A DNA stretch of 58,302 nt from contig JAGVCA010000043.1 of assembly GCA_020059485.1 (NCBI GenBank), positions 1 to 58,302 on the forward strand, given 5' to 3'. How positions within the stretch are numbered: the first letter of the stretch is position 1; each line of letters begins with the position of its first letter. The notes beneath the pieces were generated by a model. It worked only from the letters and a program-made list of their open reading frames with translations, did not search any database and was not told the origin of the DNA. The translations under genes were made by a program, and so were the position numbers. This DNA is from Anaerolineales bacterium. GTDB taxonomy: Bacteria > Chloroflexota > Anaerolineae > Anaerolineales > UBA11579. This document shows, one piece after another, positions 1 through 7,398 of this stretch.

Positions 1-661
1 CGTTCTAGACAATTTTGCGAAGCGGGCTGGAGAGAGCGGGCGAAGTGTTGTTCACGTCGTGACCACGGACGGTGTGCTTGGATCTCTAGCAATGGCGGAT
101 GTAGTCCGGGAGGAGAGCTTGCCTGCTGTCAAAAACTTGCAAGGGATGGGATTCGAGGTGGTGATGTTGACCGGAGATAGCGAAGCGGTAGCGAGGTCGG
201 TTGCCTCTGAACTTGGTGTAGACAAATACTTCGCCGAGGTTCTTCCTGAAGACAAAGACAAGATGGTTATGAAACTTCAGGATGAGGGTAAACGGGTGGC
301 TATGGTGGGGGATGGAGTGAATGATGCCCCTGCACTTACCAGGGCTGATGTCGGTATCGCCATTGGATCTGGGACGGACGTGGCAGTGGAATCCGCGGGA
401 ATAATCCTGGTCAAGAGTAATCCAATGGACGTTTCCAGGATATTTACCCTCAGCAGAGCCAGTTACCGGAAGACGATCCAAAATCTTGTCTGGGCGACTG
501 GATACAATGTGATTGCGCTGCCGCTGGCGGCAGGGGTGCTTGCACCAGTGGGAATTCTGCTGTCGCCCGCGGTGGGGGCCCTGTTGATGTCACTCAGCAC
601 GGTGATTGTGGCGATCAATGCTCAGCTGCTGCGGCGGTTGGACCTGACAATTAGTAATTAA
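1..661 (+). CDS. copB: Copper-translocating P1B-3-type ATPase, C-terminal part
   Basis: The reading frame is open from base 2, so the gene is cut by the window edge and only about 219 C-terminal residues are present. They hold the end of the P domain (TGDS, then [10 protein letters not shown] with the hinge Asp residues, then [11 protein letters not shown]) and the last two membrane helices. TM7 fits N-x5-G-Y-N-x4-P and TM8 fits P-x6-M-S-x-S-T-x5-N. That pair is the published signature of P1B-3 (CopB) pumps, unlike the MxxSS of CopA. The family exports copper (Cu2+/Cu+) from the cytoplasm using ATP. The metal is inferred from motif and neighbours; the N-terminal metal-binding region and the CPH/CPC motif lie outside the window. 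Confidence 0.88.
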   Translation, partial: VLDNFAKRAGESGRSVVHVVTTDGVLGSLAMADVVREESLPAVKNLQGMGFEVVMLTGDSEAVARSVASELGVDKYFAEVLPEDKDKMVMKLQDEGKRVAMVGDGVNDAPALTRADVGIAIGSGTDVAVESAGIILVKSNPMDVSRIFTLSRASYRKTIQNLVWATGYNVIALPLAAGVLAPVGILLSPAVGALLMSLSTVIVAINAQLLRRLDLTISN

Positions 662-685
662 AGAGTACGGATAACGGGAGTAAAT

Positions 686-898
686 ATGTTCATGGGATTT
701 GGTTTCATATTAATCTTGTTGGTTATCGGGTTGGTGGTATTCGTCATCGGCTGGCTTTTTTTGGTTGCTGAAAATAGAAATGAGAGAAAGATTCCTGGAT
801 CCCAGTCAGCAATTGAGATTCTGGAGCAGCGTTTCGTGCGCGGGGAGATCGGCAAGCCAGAATTCGAAGAGATTAGGGAAGAACTGCGCAAGAATTAG
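686..898 (+). CDS. SHOCT-domain small membrane protein
   Basis: This 70-residue protein has one long N-terminal membrane helix (about residues 3-29). Its C-terminal half (about 43-68) fits the SHOCT pattern: a helix ending in the ILEQRFVRGEI type of run, then a second charged helix. SHOCT is a short oligomerisation-type domain commonly found at the end of membrane proteins; its role is not established. A GGGAG ribosome binding site lies just upstream. It follows the Cu-ATPase by 24 bp in the same direction, an arrangement often seen next to metal pumps. Confidence 0.75.
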   Translation: MFMGFGFILILLVIGLVVFVIGWLFLVAENRNERKIPGSQSAIEILEQRFVRGEIGKPEFEEIREELRKN

Positions 899-977
899 TA
901 ACTAACTCGGGAGTCAACTGTCCCGATCAGGATTTAATCCTGTCCTTGACGATTAGCGCTACAAAATGGAGAACACT

Positions 978-1163
978 ATGTCCGATAACAATCCACCCAA
1001 GGTTATCACAGTTTGCGGCGGCAAGATCAATGATCCTGAGGCTTATCCATCTGCTATTTATCAACGGGAGCGAGTTTATTTCTGTACTGAAGGATGCTTG
1101 CGAGCCTTTGAGCAGGATCCAGACAGATTTCTTGCTGGCGAGATCGAACATCCCGAGGATTGA
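978..1163 (+). CDS. YHS-domain protein
   Basis: The 61-residue product is essentially one YHS-like domain. It has a Cys near the start (TVCGGKI), an aromatic patch (YQRERVYFCTEGC) and the helix CLRAFEQDPDRFL. YHS domains are found in copper/silver ATPases and other metal-handling proteins and are thought to bind metal through Cys residues. The ATG at 978 is preferred to that at 966 because GGAG (968-971) lies 6 bp in front of it. It lies 79 bp after the SHOCT gene in the copper cluster. A metallochaperone role is inferred. Confidence 0.72.
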   Translation: MSDNNPPKVITVCGGKINDPEAYPSAIYQRERVYFCTEGCLRAFEQDPDRFLAGEIEHPED

Positions 1164-1293
1164 ACCAATTTCATAGGGACACTTGTCATAGGCCAGTTTG
1201 CCTATAAAACTCCCGCAACCTTGCCGATACCGCCAGGGCGGTGAGTCAGTATCATTCTGGAACAAATTCTTATGTTTCAGGAGCTGCGGTATC

Positions 1294-1758
1294 ATGCCTG
1301 AGTATAAAAAGCCTCAATGTTTACCTGTTCTTTCAAAAACAAGACTGTTGGCGTTCGTACTGATCCCGGTTCTCTGGTTGATCACGGGATGCAGCACTGC
1401 CCTTCAATCCGAGGCTTATGATCTTGCGCCCCTGTCGGAGATGCATCCCCTTGTCCAGGCTGCCCCGATCTCAGTCCAGCAGGCTTATCAATTTGCCCAC
1501 TCGAACCCAGAAACCCTGAAGCACATTCCCTGCTACTGCGGTTGTGGGGCAATGGGACATGACTCAAATTACGCTTGCTATGTGAATGAAGCCAATGGCG
1601 ACCTGGCATTCGATAATCATGCTCTGGGTTGTTCGATCTGTGTCGACATCACCATCGATGTCATGCGGATGATGGATGATGGTCAGGAGTTTAATGTGAT
1701 CCAAACCTACATTGATAACAAATACAGCGCCTTTGGCCCATCCAATATCGTTCCGTAA
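1294..1758 (+). CDS. PCYCGC-motif lipoprotein
   Basis: The product has 154 residues. A signal peptide ends in a lipobox (LITGC, Cys33), so it should be anchored outside the cytoplasmic membrane. The mature part has the PCYCGC motif (79-84), GHDSNYACYV (Cys95) and HALGCSICVDI (Cys113, Cys116). The order PCYCGC - GHxSNxxCYV - HAxGCxxC defines the PCYCGC family. Its function is unknown, though the Cys/His set suggests metal or thiol chemistry. The ATG at 1294 is chosen over 1198 because it follows an AGGAG and directly precedes the signal peptide. The gene stops 8 bp before the CuA protein and is probably cotranscribed with it. Confidence 0.82.
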   Translation: MPEYKKPQCLPVLSKTRLLAFVLIPVLWLITGCSTALQSEAYDLAPLSEMHPLVQAAPISVQQAYQFAHSNPETLKHIPCYCGCGAMGHDSNYACYVNEANGDLAFDNHALGCSICVDITIDVMRMMDDGQEFNVIQTYIDNKYSAFGPSNIVP

Positions 1759-1766
1759 GGGCATTC

Positions 1767-2228
1767 ATGAAGCCGGCCGCAGTCTTGGATAAGAAATATT
1801 TAATTCTGATGGGGATTGCCATGGCGGTGATCGCCTTTGCCCCATTGCCAGATCGACGAACTGAGCCTGAAACGGTAACTGTCCAGATACAGGCAGAAAG
1901 CTATGCGTTTTCACCCGGGATTGTCGAGGTTGAAAAGGGCGACACCGTCGTGCTCGAACTGACCTCAATGGATGTCGTTCACGGGTTGTATCTCGATGGA
2001 TATGACCTTTCTGTGACTTCGGATCCTGGACAAACCGCGCGGTTAACCTTCTTGGCCGATGAGACCGGCTCGTTCCGGCTCCGTTGCTCGACCACCTGCG
2101 GCGCGCTGCATCCATTCATGATCGGACAACTGAAAGTTGGGCGCAACGATCTGCTGTGGCGCGCTTTGGCCGCGATGCTGGTAATCGGTATCTATGGGGT
2201 GTGGAGTGTTCGCCGTGCAAGCGATTAA
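1767..2228 (+). CDS. Membrane-anchored CuA-type cupredoxin (COX2-like)
   Basis: The 153-residue protein has an N-terminal helix (about 11-26), a cupredoxin domain (about 35-125) and a second hydrophobic helix at the C-terminus (about 130-146). All CuA ligands are present: His72 in VVHG, then C-x3-C-x3-H-x2-M as Cys107, Cys111, His115 and Met118. This is the binuclear copper site of cytochrome oxidase subunit II and N2O reductase, used for one-electron transfer outside the membrane. No COX1 or NosZ is nearby. The C-terminal helix after the domain is unusual for COX2. The downstream ferredoxin gene overlaps its end, so the two are likely translated together. Confidence 0.85.
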   Translation: MKPAAVLDKKYLILMGIAMAVIAFAPLPDRRTEPETVTVQIQAESYAFSPGIVEVEKGDTVVLELTSMDVVHGLYLDGYDLSVTSDPGQTARLTFLADETGSFRLRCSTTCGALHPFMIGQLKVGRNDLLWRALAAMLVIGIYGVWSVRRASD

Positions 2229-3570
2229 TCTGCGTCGGAATCCGATCCTGAACTTCCTGTTGGTCAACCGTTGGCCGCAACTGGCAATCCGGATCATCAC
2301 ACTGGCCGGGTTCGGAATCGTGATCCTGGGGGGATTGGTCGGCACGCCAGTTGGCAGCCAAAATATCAGCATCGTATTGTTGTGGATCGCTTGGTGGGGT
2401 TTGCTGATCTTGTTTGCGGTGCCCATCTTAGGCCGGGGTTGGTGCAATATATGTCCGATCCCGCTGGTGGGAGAATGGCTCCAGCAGGGGACAGTGTTGG
2501 GACCCGTAAAAATCCTTCGAGGGATAAGTCTACATCGGCCTTGGCCAAAGCGCTGGCGCAATATATGGATCCAGAATGCCTTCTTTTTGGGGTTGGCAGT
2601 ATTCAGCACTGTGATTCTGACCAATCCAGTGGTCACCAGTCTGGCGGTATTGGCACTGCTGTTGATCGCTACCGGGATGAGCTTAATATTCCAGAAACGA
2701 GCATTTTGCCGTTATGTGTGCCCGGTGAGCGGTTTCATCGGGCTGTACTCCCAAGCAGCACCGGTGGAGGTGCGGGTGATAGACACTCAGATCTGTCGGG
2801 ATCACCCGGAAAAAACCTGCTTGACTGGCGACGAGAACGGTTACGGCTGTCCTTGGGGGTTGTATCCCGCCGCGATCACCAAAAATGTCAATTGCGGTGT
2901 TTGTATGGAATGTTTGCGTTCATGTCCCTACGAGAACATGGCAGTCAATATTCGCCCCTTTGGGAAGGGCCTGTTCAACCCCAGGGAGCGAAAGCTGGAT
3001 GAGGCTTTCAAGTCCTTCATCATGCTTGGCGGTGCTCTGGTCTATTCGGTGGTGATGCTTGGCCCCTGGGGGGAACTCAAGCTGGCAGCATATCTGATCG
3101 GTTCTCCCGCATGGTTAGTTTTTGCCGCGGCCTTGATTTTCTCGGTTGTGGTTCTTTTACCAGGTTCGCTGTATCTGGGGATCAGATTCTCGGGACAGAG
3201 ATTGACCGCTTTCCAGCTCAGGCGTGAATTCATAAACCAGAGCTATGCGCTGGTACCGCTTGGGCTGGCTGCCTGGATCGCTTTCAGCCTTTCGTTCATC
3301 TTCACAAATATCTCCTATGTAGTTTCGGGGATTGGGGATCCGTTTGGATGGGGATGGAACCTGTTTGGAATTGCTGATCATGCCTGGAGGCCTTATCTCA
3401 GCACGGTGACACCTTATTTGCAGACAGTTGTTCTGCTGGCTGGGTTGGGATACACGATCTACACCTCGGTCAAGATCGCACGGGAGACTTCGCATGATCA
3501 GTCTTCCCTGCCATTGATCGGTTTGAGTACTGCCTTGGCGATGGGGCATCTTTGGGTGTTAATCGGATGA
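2215..3570 (+). CDS. NapH/NosR-like polytopic 4Fe-4S ferredoxin
   Basis: The product has about 451 residues and eight or nine membrane helices. Helix-flanking motifs RGWCNICP and FCRYVCP resemble the paired Cx2CP / Cx3CP motifs of NapH and NosR. A classical CGVCMECLRSCP binds one 4Fe-4S cluster, and a more divergent Cys set (CRDHPEKTC...GCPWG) may bind a second. Family members pass electrons from menaquinol across or along the membrane to periplasmic reductases. The GTG at 2215 is preferred because GGAG lies 8 bp upstream; an ATG at 2194 is possible. It ends in an ATGA overlap with the CuA-cytochrome c gene, so a shared pathway is likely. Confidence 0.82.
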   Translation: MQAINLRRNPILNFLLVNRWPQLAIRIITLAGFGIVILGGLVGTPVGSQNISIVLLWIAWWGLLILFAVPILGRGWCNICPIPLVGEWLQQGTVLGPVKILRGISLHRPWPKRWRNIWIQNAFFLGLAVFSTVILTNPVVTSLAVLALLLIATGMSLIFQKRAFCRYVCPVSGFIGLYSQAAPVEVRVIDTQICRDHPEKTCLTGDENGYGCPWGLYPAAITKNVNCGVCMECLRSCPYENMAVNIRPFGKGLFNPRERKLDEAFKSFIMLGGALVYSVVMLGPWGELKLAAYLIGSPAWLVFAAALIFSVVVLLPGSLYLGIRFSGQRLTAFQLRREFINQSYALVPLGLAAWIAFSLSFIFTNISYVVSGIGDPFGWGWNLFGIADHAWRPYLSTVTPYLQTVVLLAGLGYTIYTSVKIARETSHDQSSLPLIGLSTALAMGHLWVLIG

Positions 3571-4547
3571 AATCTGAAACCCTCGCCCGCTCAATTGTAA
3601 TTCTGGTTTTTGTTACCCTTTTAACCTGGCTGGGCCTGGCCGCGAGTGACCGAATGGATATATTAAATATCACTGCATCTATGCCGGAAAGGGGTGGGTG
3701 GCAACCAGGCGATTTCACGGCCCGGGTTGGTGAACCGCTGCTTGTTCACCTGACATCCCATGATGTTGTGCATGGGTTTGCGATCGGCCAGATGGAAGGC
3801 TTTGAGGCCGAGGTGCTGCCAGGCAAGGTTACGGAAGTGGAGCTTGTATTCAGTGAGCCAGGCACATACACCTACTACTGCACCAGGTGGTGTGGGCCCA
3901 ATCATTGGCGGATGCGGGGGACGATCACGGTGATTGGTGAGGGCAAGCCTGAAGCGGAAGTGGTTACTCAACCATTATACCTGCGGCTTGGCATCGACAT
4001 TGACGCCGAACACCCGGCGGAGACCATCCCCCCGGGTAAACCATCCGCACAGGAGGGGATTGGTCTTTGGGGCATGGTGCCGTCAACCTATGCGGCTGAG
4101 ATGCTGCTGCGATCGAGCAGTCCTGCCGAATTATTCATCCGTATGCGAAGCGATTCTGGGCTTGAGCGGGTTTCAGATCAGGCGATCTGGGACCTGGTTG
4201 CACTGGCGTACTGGAACCTCACGAGCGAAGCCGCATTGGAGGAGGGCCAAAGGCTTTTTTCTGAAAATTGTGCCGCCTGCCATGGCGTTAGCGGTCAGGG
4301 CGATGGGGTGTTCAGTGGGCAGCTGGGGGAGGATACTCATCAGGCGGCTATTCCCGACTTTACCGATCCGGCCAGGATGCTAGGAGCCAGTCCTGCATTG
4401 CTGCAAGGGAAGATTGTGCGGGGCGGGATGGGGACCGGGATGCCGTACTGGGGAACGATATTCACTGATGAACAAACCTGGATGTTGGTTGATTACCTGT
4501 GGTCGATGCAATTTGATTACCCGATCGATGAAGGATCGAAGGAGTAA
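3567..4547 (+). CDS. CuA cupredoxin-cytochrome c fusion protein
   Basis: The product has 326 residues. One N-terminal membrane helix (about 9-27) is followed by a cupredoxin domain (about 45-125) with complete CuA ligands: His69, Cys105, Cys109, His113, Met116. A linker of about 90 residues then leads to a class I cytochrome c domain (about 222-315). The haem motif CAACH is at 235-239 and the likely axial Met292 is in GMPYW. The layout matches caa3-type oxidase subunit II, except for the single TM helix and the long linker, and no subunit I gene is present. Start and upstream stop share ATGA at 3567-3570. It probably accepts electrons from the NapH-like protein or from a soluble carrier. Confidence 0.87.
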   Translation: MKSETLARSIVILVFVTLLTWLGLAASDRMDILNITASMPERGGWQPGDFTARVGEPLLVHLTSHDVVHGFAIGQMEGFEAEVLPGKVTEVELVFSEPGTYTYYCTRWCGPNHWRMRGTITVIGEGKPEAEVVTQPLYLRLGIDIDAEHPAETIPPGKPSAQEGIGLWGMVPSTYAAEMLLRSSSPAELFIRMRSDSGLERVSDQAIWDLVALAYWNLTSEAALEEGQRLFSENCAACHGVSGQGDGVFSGQLGEDTHQAAIPDFTDPARMLGASPALLQGKIVRGGMGTGMPYWGTIFTDEQTWMLVDYLWSMQFDYPIDEGSKE

Positions 4548-4551
4548 CATA

Positions 4552-5142
4552 ATGAGCAAGAACAGAACTAAAGTTTCGTCGTCCTCGAAAAGAAGCGGGA
4601 GGCAGAAACGAGAATCCATGGCCATGATGATGGTTTTTTGGGGGGTGATCATCATCCTGGCGGCATTAGGCATTGTTGCCCGGGGAGGCAAAACAGCCGA
4701 AGCAAAATTCGAGATCCGACTGGAGGATGTGGTTCGCGATGCGCCTTATGTCGCAGTCCACGAGATGACGGCATCGACTGTAGCCCAGATCGAGTTTTTT
4801 CCCAAGGATGGGCCACAACCTCAGATCGCTATCTCCGAGTCTTTCTATGACTTCGGCGGCATCGGGGCTACTGAGGTGGCCCGACATGACTTTGCGATTG
4901 CCAATCAGGGTGATGCGCCTTTAACCATTCACCGAGCCTACACTACCTGCGGCTGCACGACGGCGGAGTTTTCTGCGCTGGTCATCCCTCCAGGGAAGAT
5001 GGCGATTATGACATTGGTGCTGGATGCCGGCTTCCATGACGCGCGCGGCCAAACGGTCCGGAGAGGTGTGATCATAGAGAGCAACGATCCAAACAATCCC
5101 CAGATCGAGATCTGGTCGCAAGCCAAGGTGCGGAATGAGTAG
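4552..5142 (+). CDS. DUF1573 membrane-anchored protein
   Basis: This 196-residue protein starts at ATG 4552, preceded by AAGGAG and 4 bp after the previous stop. A basic N-terminus and a membrane helix (about 24-43) precede a DUF1573 Ig-like domain (about 95-190). The domain has the hallmark FYDFG, then AIANQGDAPL, then the conserved CGCT in YTTCGCTTAEF, then SNDPNNP. DUF1573 proteins are exported beta-sandwich proteins of unknown function with an invariant Cys-x-Cys. It lies in the CuA operon and is followed by a second DUF1573 gene overlapping at the stop, so a supporting role for the redox proteins is plausible. Confidence 0.82.
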   Translation: MSKNRTKVSSSSKRSGRQKRESMAMMMVFWGVIIILAALGIVARGGKTAEAKFEIRLEDVVRDAPYVAVHEMTASTVAQIEFFPKDGPQPQIAISESFYDFGGIGATEVARHDFAIANQGDAPLTIHRAYTTCGCTTAEFSALVIPPGKMAIMTLVLDAGFHDARGQTVRRGVIIESNDPNNPQIEIWSQAKVRNE

Positions 5143-5164
5143 GTATTTGATGAGAGAGGTTGTT

Positions 5165-5560
5165 ATGAAGAGAAATCTGTTCGCTCTATCGCTGCTGACG
5201 GTCACAATTTTCCTGGCAGCCTGTGCCGGTCCGTCGCCTCAAATCAGCCTGGAAGTACGTGACTTTACCTTCGGAGAAGTGGTCAATGGGACGATTGCCG
5301 AGAAGGATATCACGATCACCAATCTGGGAAGCGATCCGCTGGTGGTGGACTCGGTGTCTACTTCCTGCGGGTGCACGACAGCCGTGATCGATCAATTCAC
5401 GATCGAGCCCGGCGCGAGCAGTTTATTGCATATTGAGTTTGATTCGGGCGCGCATGGGCCGGATATGACCGGGGAGCTGATGCGGCAGATTTTTATCAAG
5501 TCGAATGATCCCAAAAACCCGGATGTGATCGTAACTTTCACCGTCAAGGTGGTTAAGTGA
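5165..5560 (+). CDS. DUF1573 lipoprotein
   Basis: The 131-residue product has a signal peptide with a lipobox (FLAACAG), then a DUF1573 domain with FTFGEV, ITNLGSDPLVV, the STSCGCTTAV Cys-x-Cys motif and KSNDPKNPDV. ATG 5165 is chosen because GAGAGG precedes it and it gives a compact signal peptide; in-frame ATGs at 5135 and 5150 would overlap the previous gene. It is a paralogue of the preceding protein but anchored by lipid in place of a helix. Having two differently anchored copies suggests a pair working on the outer face of the membrane. Confidence 0.82.
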   Translation: MKRNLFALSLLTVTIFLAACAGPSPQISLEVRDFTFGEVVNGTIAEKDITITNLGSDPLVVDSVSTSCGCTTAVIDQFTIEPGASSLLHIEFDSGAHGPDMTGELMRQIFIKSNDPKNPDVIVTFTVKVVK

Positions 5561-5588
5561 GGATAATTTTGAGACCGAAAATACTGTT

Positions 5589-5684
5589 GTGGCCAGACGC
5601 TGGTTTTATGGGGGCACAGGCTTGATGACAGGTTTGTATCTTGGTGTGGTCAGCCTGGCGCAGGGGTGCGAGCAGAGTCAATGA
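5589..5684 (+). other. Possible 31-residue Tat/lipoprotein-like mini-ORF
   Basis: A GTG-started frame of 31 codons lies between the DUF1573 and Met-rich genes. It begins with RRWFYGG, continues with a hydrophobic stretch and ends in LAQGC plus four residues before the stop. This resembles a twin-arginine signal with a lipobox. There is only a weak GAG upstream. It could be the relic of a Tat-exported lipoprotein (for example a Rieske-type protein) that lost its body, or chance. I see no continuation of the protein in other frames downstream. Confidence 0.25.
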
Positions 5685-5700
5685 TTTCTGATCAATATTT

Positions 5701-5722
5701 GATAGAGGCAAAAATGCCTATC
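5701..5722. repeat. Short inverted repeat upstream of the Met-rich gene
   Basis: GATAG-AGGCA and TGCC-TATC face each other around an A-rich centre, with an overlapping second small palindrome (TGCCTATCGGCA). It lies about 75 bp before the start at 5799 and has no T-tract, so an operator is a better guess than a terminator. The binding protein is unknown. Confidence 0.3.
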
Positions 5723-5798
5723 GGCAAATGGGTTGTTCTGCGCTTCAATATTGCCGGCTGAACCAGTAAACTTACAGGAAAGAACTAAGGAGATATCC

Positions 5799-6614
5799 AT
5801 GAATCAAAATTTAAAGATCATACTGCTCGTGTTGGCAATTGCGATTTTCGCGCTTCTGTTGGTCGGGGCGGGGATTGTGCTTGGACGTAATTTTCTCGCC
5901 CGGAATTATTATGGTCCCGGAATGATGTCCGGTTATGGGGATGGCCCTGCTGGTGGGATGCCCATGTACGGTCAGGGACAGTATGGATACGGCAGCGGAA
6001 TGATGGGCGGCGGGATTATGGGTTCGGGGATGATGAATGGGTTCAATTCCCAGGGCGTCCTGAATGCTGATCCGGTTTCCCTTGATGATGCAGAATTCGC
6101 GGTCGAGGAGTATTTGAGTCTTTTCGACGAGGACCTGGAGATCTCAGAGATCATGATCTTCAGCAATCATGCCTATGTTCAGGTTTTAGAATCTGGAACG
6201 GGAATCGGGGCGATGGAATTACTGGTGGAGCCTGTCACGCTGGGGGTATATCCGGAACATGGTCCCAACATGATGTGGAACCTGAAGTATGGCATGATGG
6301 TTGGTGATAACAATTTTGGCATGATGGGCGGCGGTATGATGGGGGGAGGGATGATGGGCGGCTTATCCAATCTGGATACTGACGCAGAGATGCTGGTGAC
6401 AGCAGGCGAAGCGGTTGACCTCGCCCAGGTTTATCTGGACCAGGTGTATCCGGGTTTTGAGGCCGATGAGCATGCTGACCGGTTTTATGGGTATTACACC
6501 CTGCATATCGAAAGTGATGGCGAGATCGTAGGTATGCTGAGCGTGAATGGGTTTACGCGTCAGGTATTTGTTCATACCTGGCATGGTGAGTTCATTGAGA
6601 TGAGCGAGCACTAG
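5799..6614 (+). CDS. Met/Gly-rich membrane protein, possible copper binder
   Basis: The 271-residue product starts at ATG 5799 after AAGGAG. A membrane helix (about 7-27) is followed by low-complexity Met/Gly/Tyr sequence (about 38-80), a folded domain (about 90-160), a second Met/Gly block of MMGGG repeats (about 163-187), and a second folded segment (about 190-270) resembling the first. Both folded parts look like PepSY-type small alpha/beta units (DAEFAVEEYLS and AVDLAQVYLDQ helices). Clusters of Met in exported proteins of copper regions usually bind Cu+, so periplasmic copper buffering is inferred. It ends the island; a terminator follows. Confidence 0.65.
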   Translation: MNQNLKIILLVLAIAIFALLLVGAGIVLGRNFLARNYYGPGMMSGYGDGPAGGMPMYGQGQYGYGSGMMGGGIMGSGMMNGFNSQGVLNADPVSLDDAEFAVEEYLSLFDEDLEISEIMIFSNHAYVQVLESGTGIGAMELLVEPVTLGVYPEHGPNMMWNLKYGMMVGDNNFGMMGGGMMGGGMMGGLSNLDTDAEMLVTAGEAVDLAQVYLDQVYPGFEADEHADRFYGYYTLHIESDGEIVGMLSVNGFTRQVFVHTWHGEFIEMSEH

Positions 6615-6669
6615 GAGCGAGAGAGTGGCCGCGGATAATGCAGTCTTCCTGTAGCTTCATTCTCCAATC

Positions 6670-6700
6670 AAAACTCCCATTTGAAAAATGGGAGTTTTTG
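6670..6700 (+). terminator. Rho-independent terminator after the copper island
   Basis: An 11-bp stem (AACTCCCATTT with its complement) has a GAA loop and ends in a run of five T. It lies 56 bp after the stop of the Met-rich gene and closes the operon. Confidence 0.85.
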
Positions 6701-6746
6701 TTAACCCTTTAGGGGGTTGAGGGCGTGAAACGCCCGAAACAGAAAA

Positions 6747-6765
6747 CCACCGGCTATGCCGGTGG
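6747..6765. repeat. Left subterminal hairpin of the IS
   Basis: CCACCGGCTATGCCGGTGG is an 8-bp stem with a 3-base loop, and the same 19 bases recur at 7380-7398. In IS200-type elements such hairpins are the TnpA recognition structures. In Salmonella IS200 the left one also stops transcription entering from outside. Confidence 0.7.
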
Positions 6766-6787
6766 AAGCCAAAAAGCTTCTAGCAAA

Positions 6788-6846
6788 GGAAATCACTCCG
6801 GTAAAATGGCAGTGTTCAAGCCGCCAAGAAACAAGGAGTGATTTCC
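6788..6846 (+). promoter_or_regulatory. RBS-sequestering hairpin of tnpA
   Basis: GGAAATCACTCC (6788-6799) is perfectly complementary to GGAGTGATTTCC (6835-6846), which directly abuts the ATG at 6847. The right arm contains the GGAG ribosome binding site, so folding of the mRNA hides it. The same arrangement keeps TnpA synthesis very low in Salmonella IS200. Confidence 0.8.
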
Positions 6847-7295
6847 ATGCCAAAGAGTCTAGCACACACAAAGTGGATGTGCAAATATCATATTATCTTC
6901 ACCCCGAAGTACAGGAGAAAGGTAATCTACAATCAGCTGAGGGAAAGTATCGTAGAGATCATAAAGGACCTGTGCAAGTGGAAGGGGTGGAAATAATCGA
7001 GGGGAGTGCGCAGGTGGATCATATCCACCTGCTAGTAGCGATCCCGCCAAAGTACAGTGTGTCGAGTTTCATGGGGTCCCTGAAAGGGAAGAGCGCGCTG
7101 ATGATCCTTGATTGGCACTCGAATCTGAAGTACAAGTATGGGAACCGGCACTTCTGGTCGCGAGGATACTATGTGAGCACAGTGGGGTTGAATGAGGCGA
7201 CCATAGCGAAGTATGTAAGGGAGCAAGAGAAGCACGATCAGATGGTGGATAAGCTGGTAACGAAAGAATATGAAGACCCCGTTAGGGGTAGCTAA
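6847..7295 (+). pseudogene. tnpA: IS200-type Y1 transposase TnpA, frameshifted
   Basis: From ATG 6847 the frame reads 49 TnpA-like residues (MPKSLAHTKWMCKYHIIFTP, ending KDLCKWKG) and then meets TAA at 6994-6996. The matching continuation (VEIIEGSAQVDHIHLLVAIP) is in another frame and runs to 7295. One extra G in the GGGG run at 6984-6987 would rejoin them to about 149 residues, the usual length. The HUH motif (DHIHL) and the catalytic Tyr in AKYVREQE are intact. Either the gene is dead, or a base was lost in a homopolymer during sequencing. TnpA cuts and joins single-stranded DNA at the element ends. Confidence 0.82.
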
Positions 7296-7379
7296 GTAAT
7301 CGGTGCATCGGGCTTGAACGAAGTGAAAGCGGCACCTTAAGGTGCCGCAAGTAGAAGAGGCTTATAGCCTCAGGTCAAG

Positions 7380-7398
7380 CCACCGGCTATGCCGGTGG
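7380..7398. repeat. Right subterminal hairpin of the IS
   Basis: This is the same 19-base palindrome as at 6747-6765. Here the stem is extended by GTCAAG before and CTTGAC after it, with one unpaired base, giving a longer imperfect hairpin close to the presumed right end. Confidence 0.7.

Noticed and set aside
1767-4547. A nitrous oxide reductase (nos) cluster
   Set aside because: CuA and NapH-like proteins suggest it, but there is no NosZ CuZ domain, NosD, NosF, NosY or NosL in the window.
6300-6365. Short tandem repeats as a possible CRISPR or VNTR
   Set aside because: The repeats are codons of the MMGGG protein segment; there are no spacers. No CRISPR array was seen anywhere.
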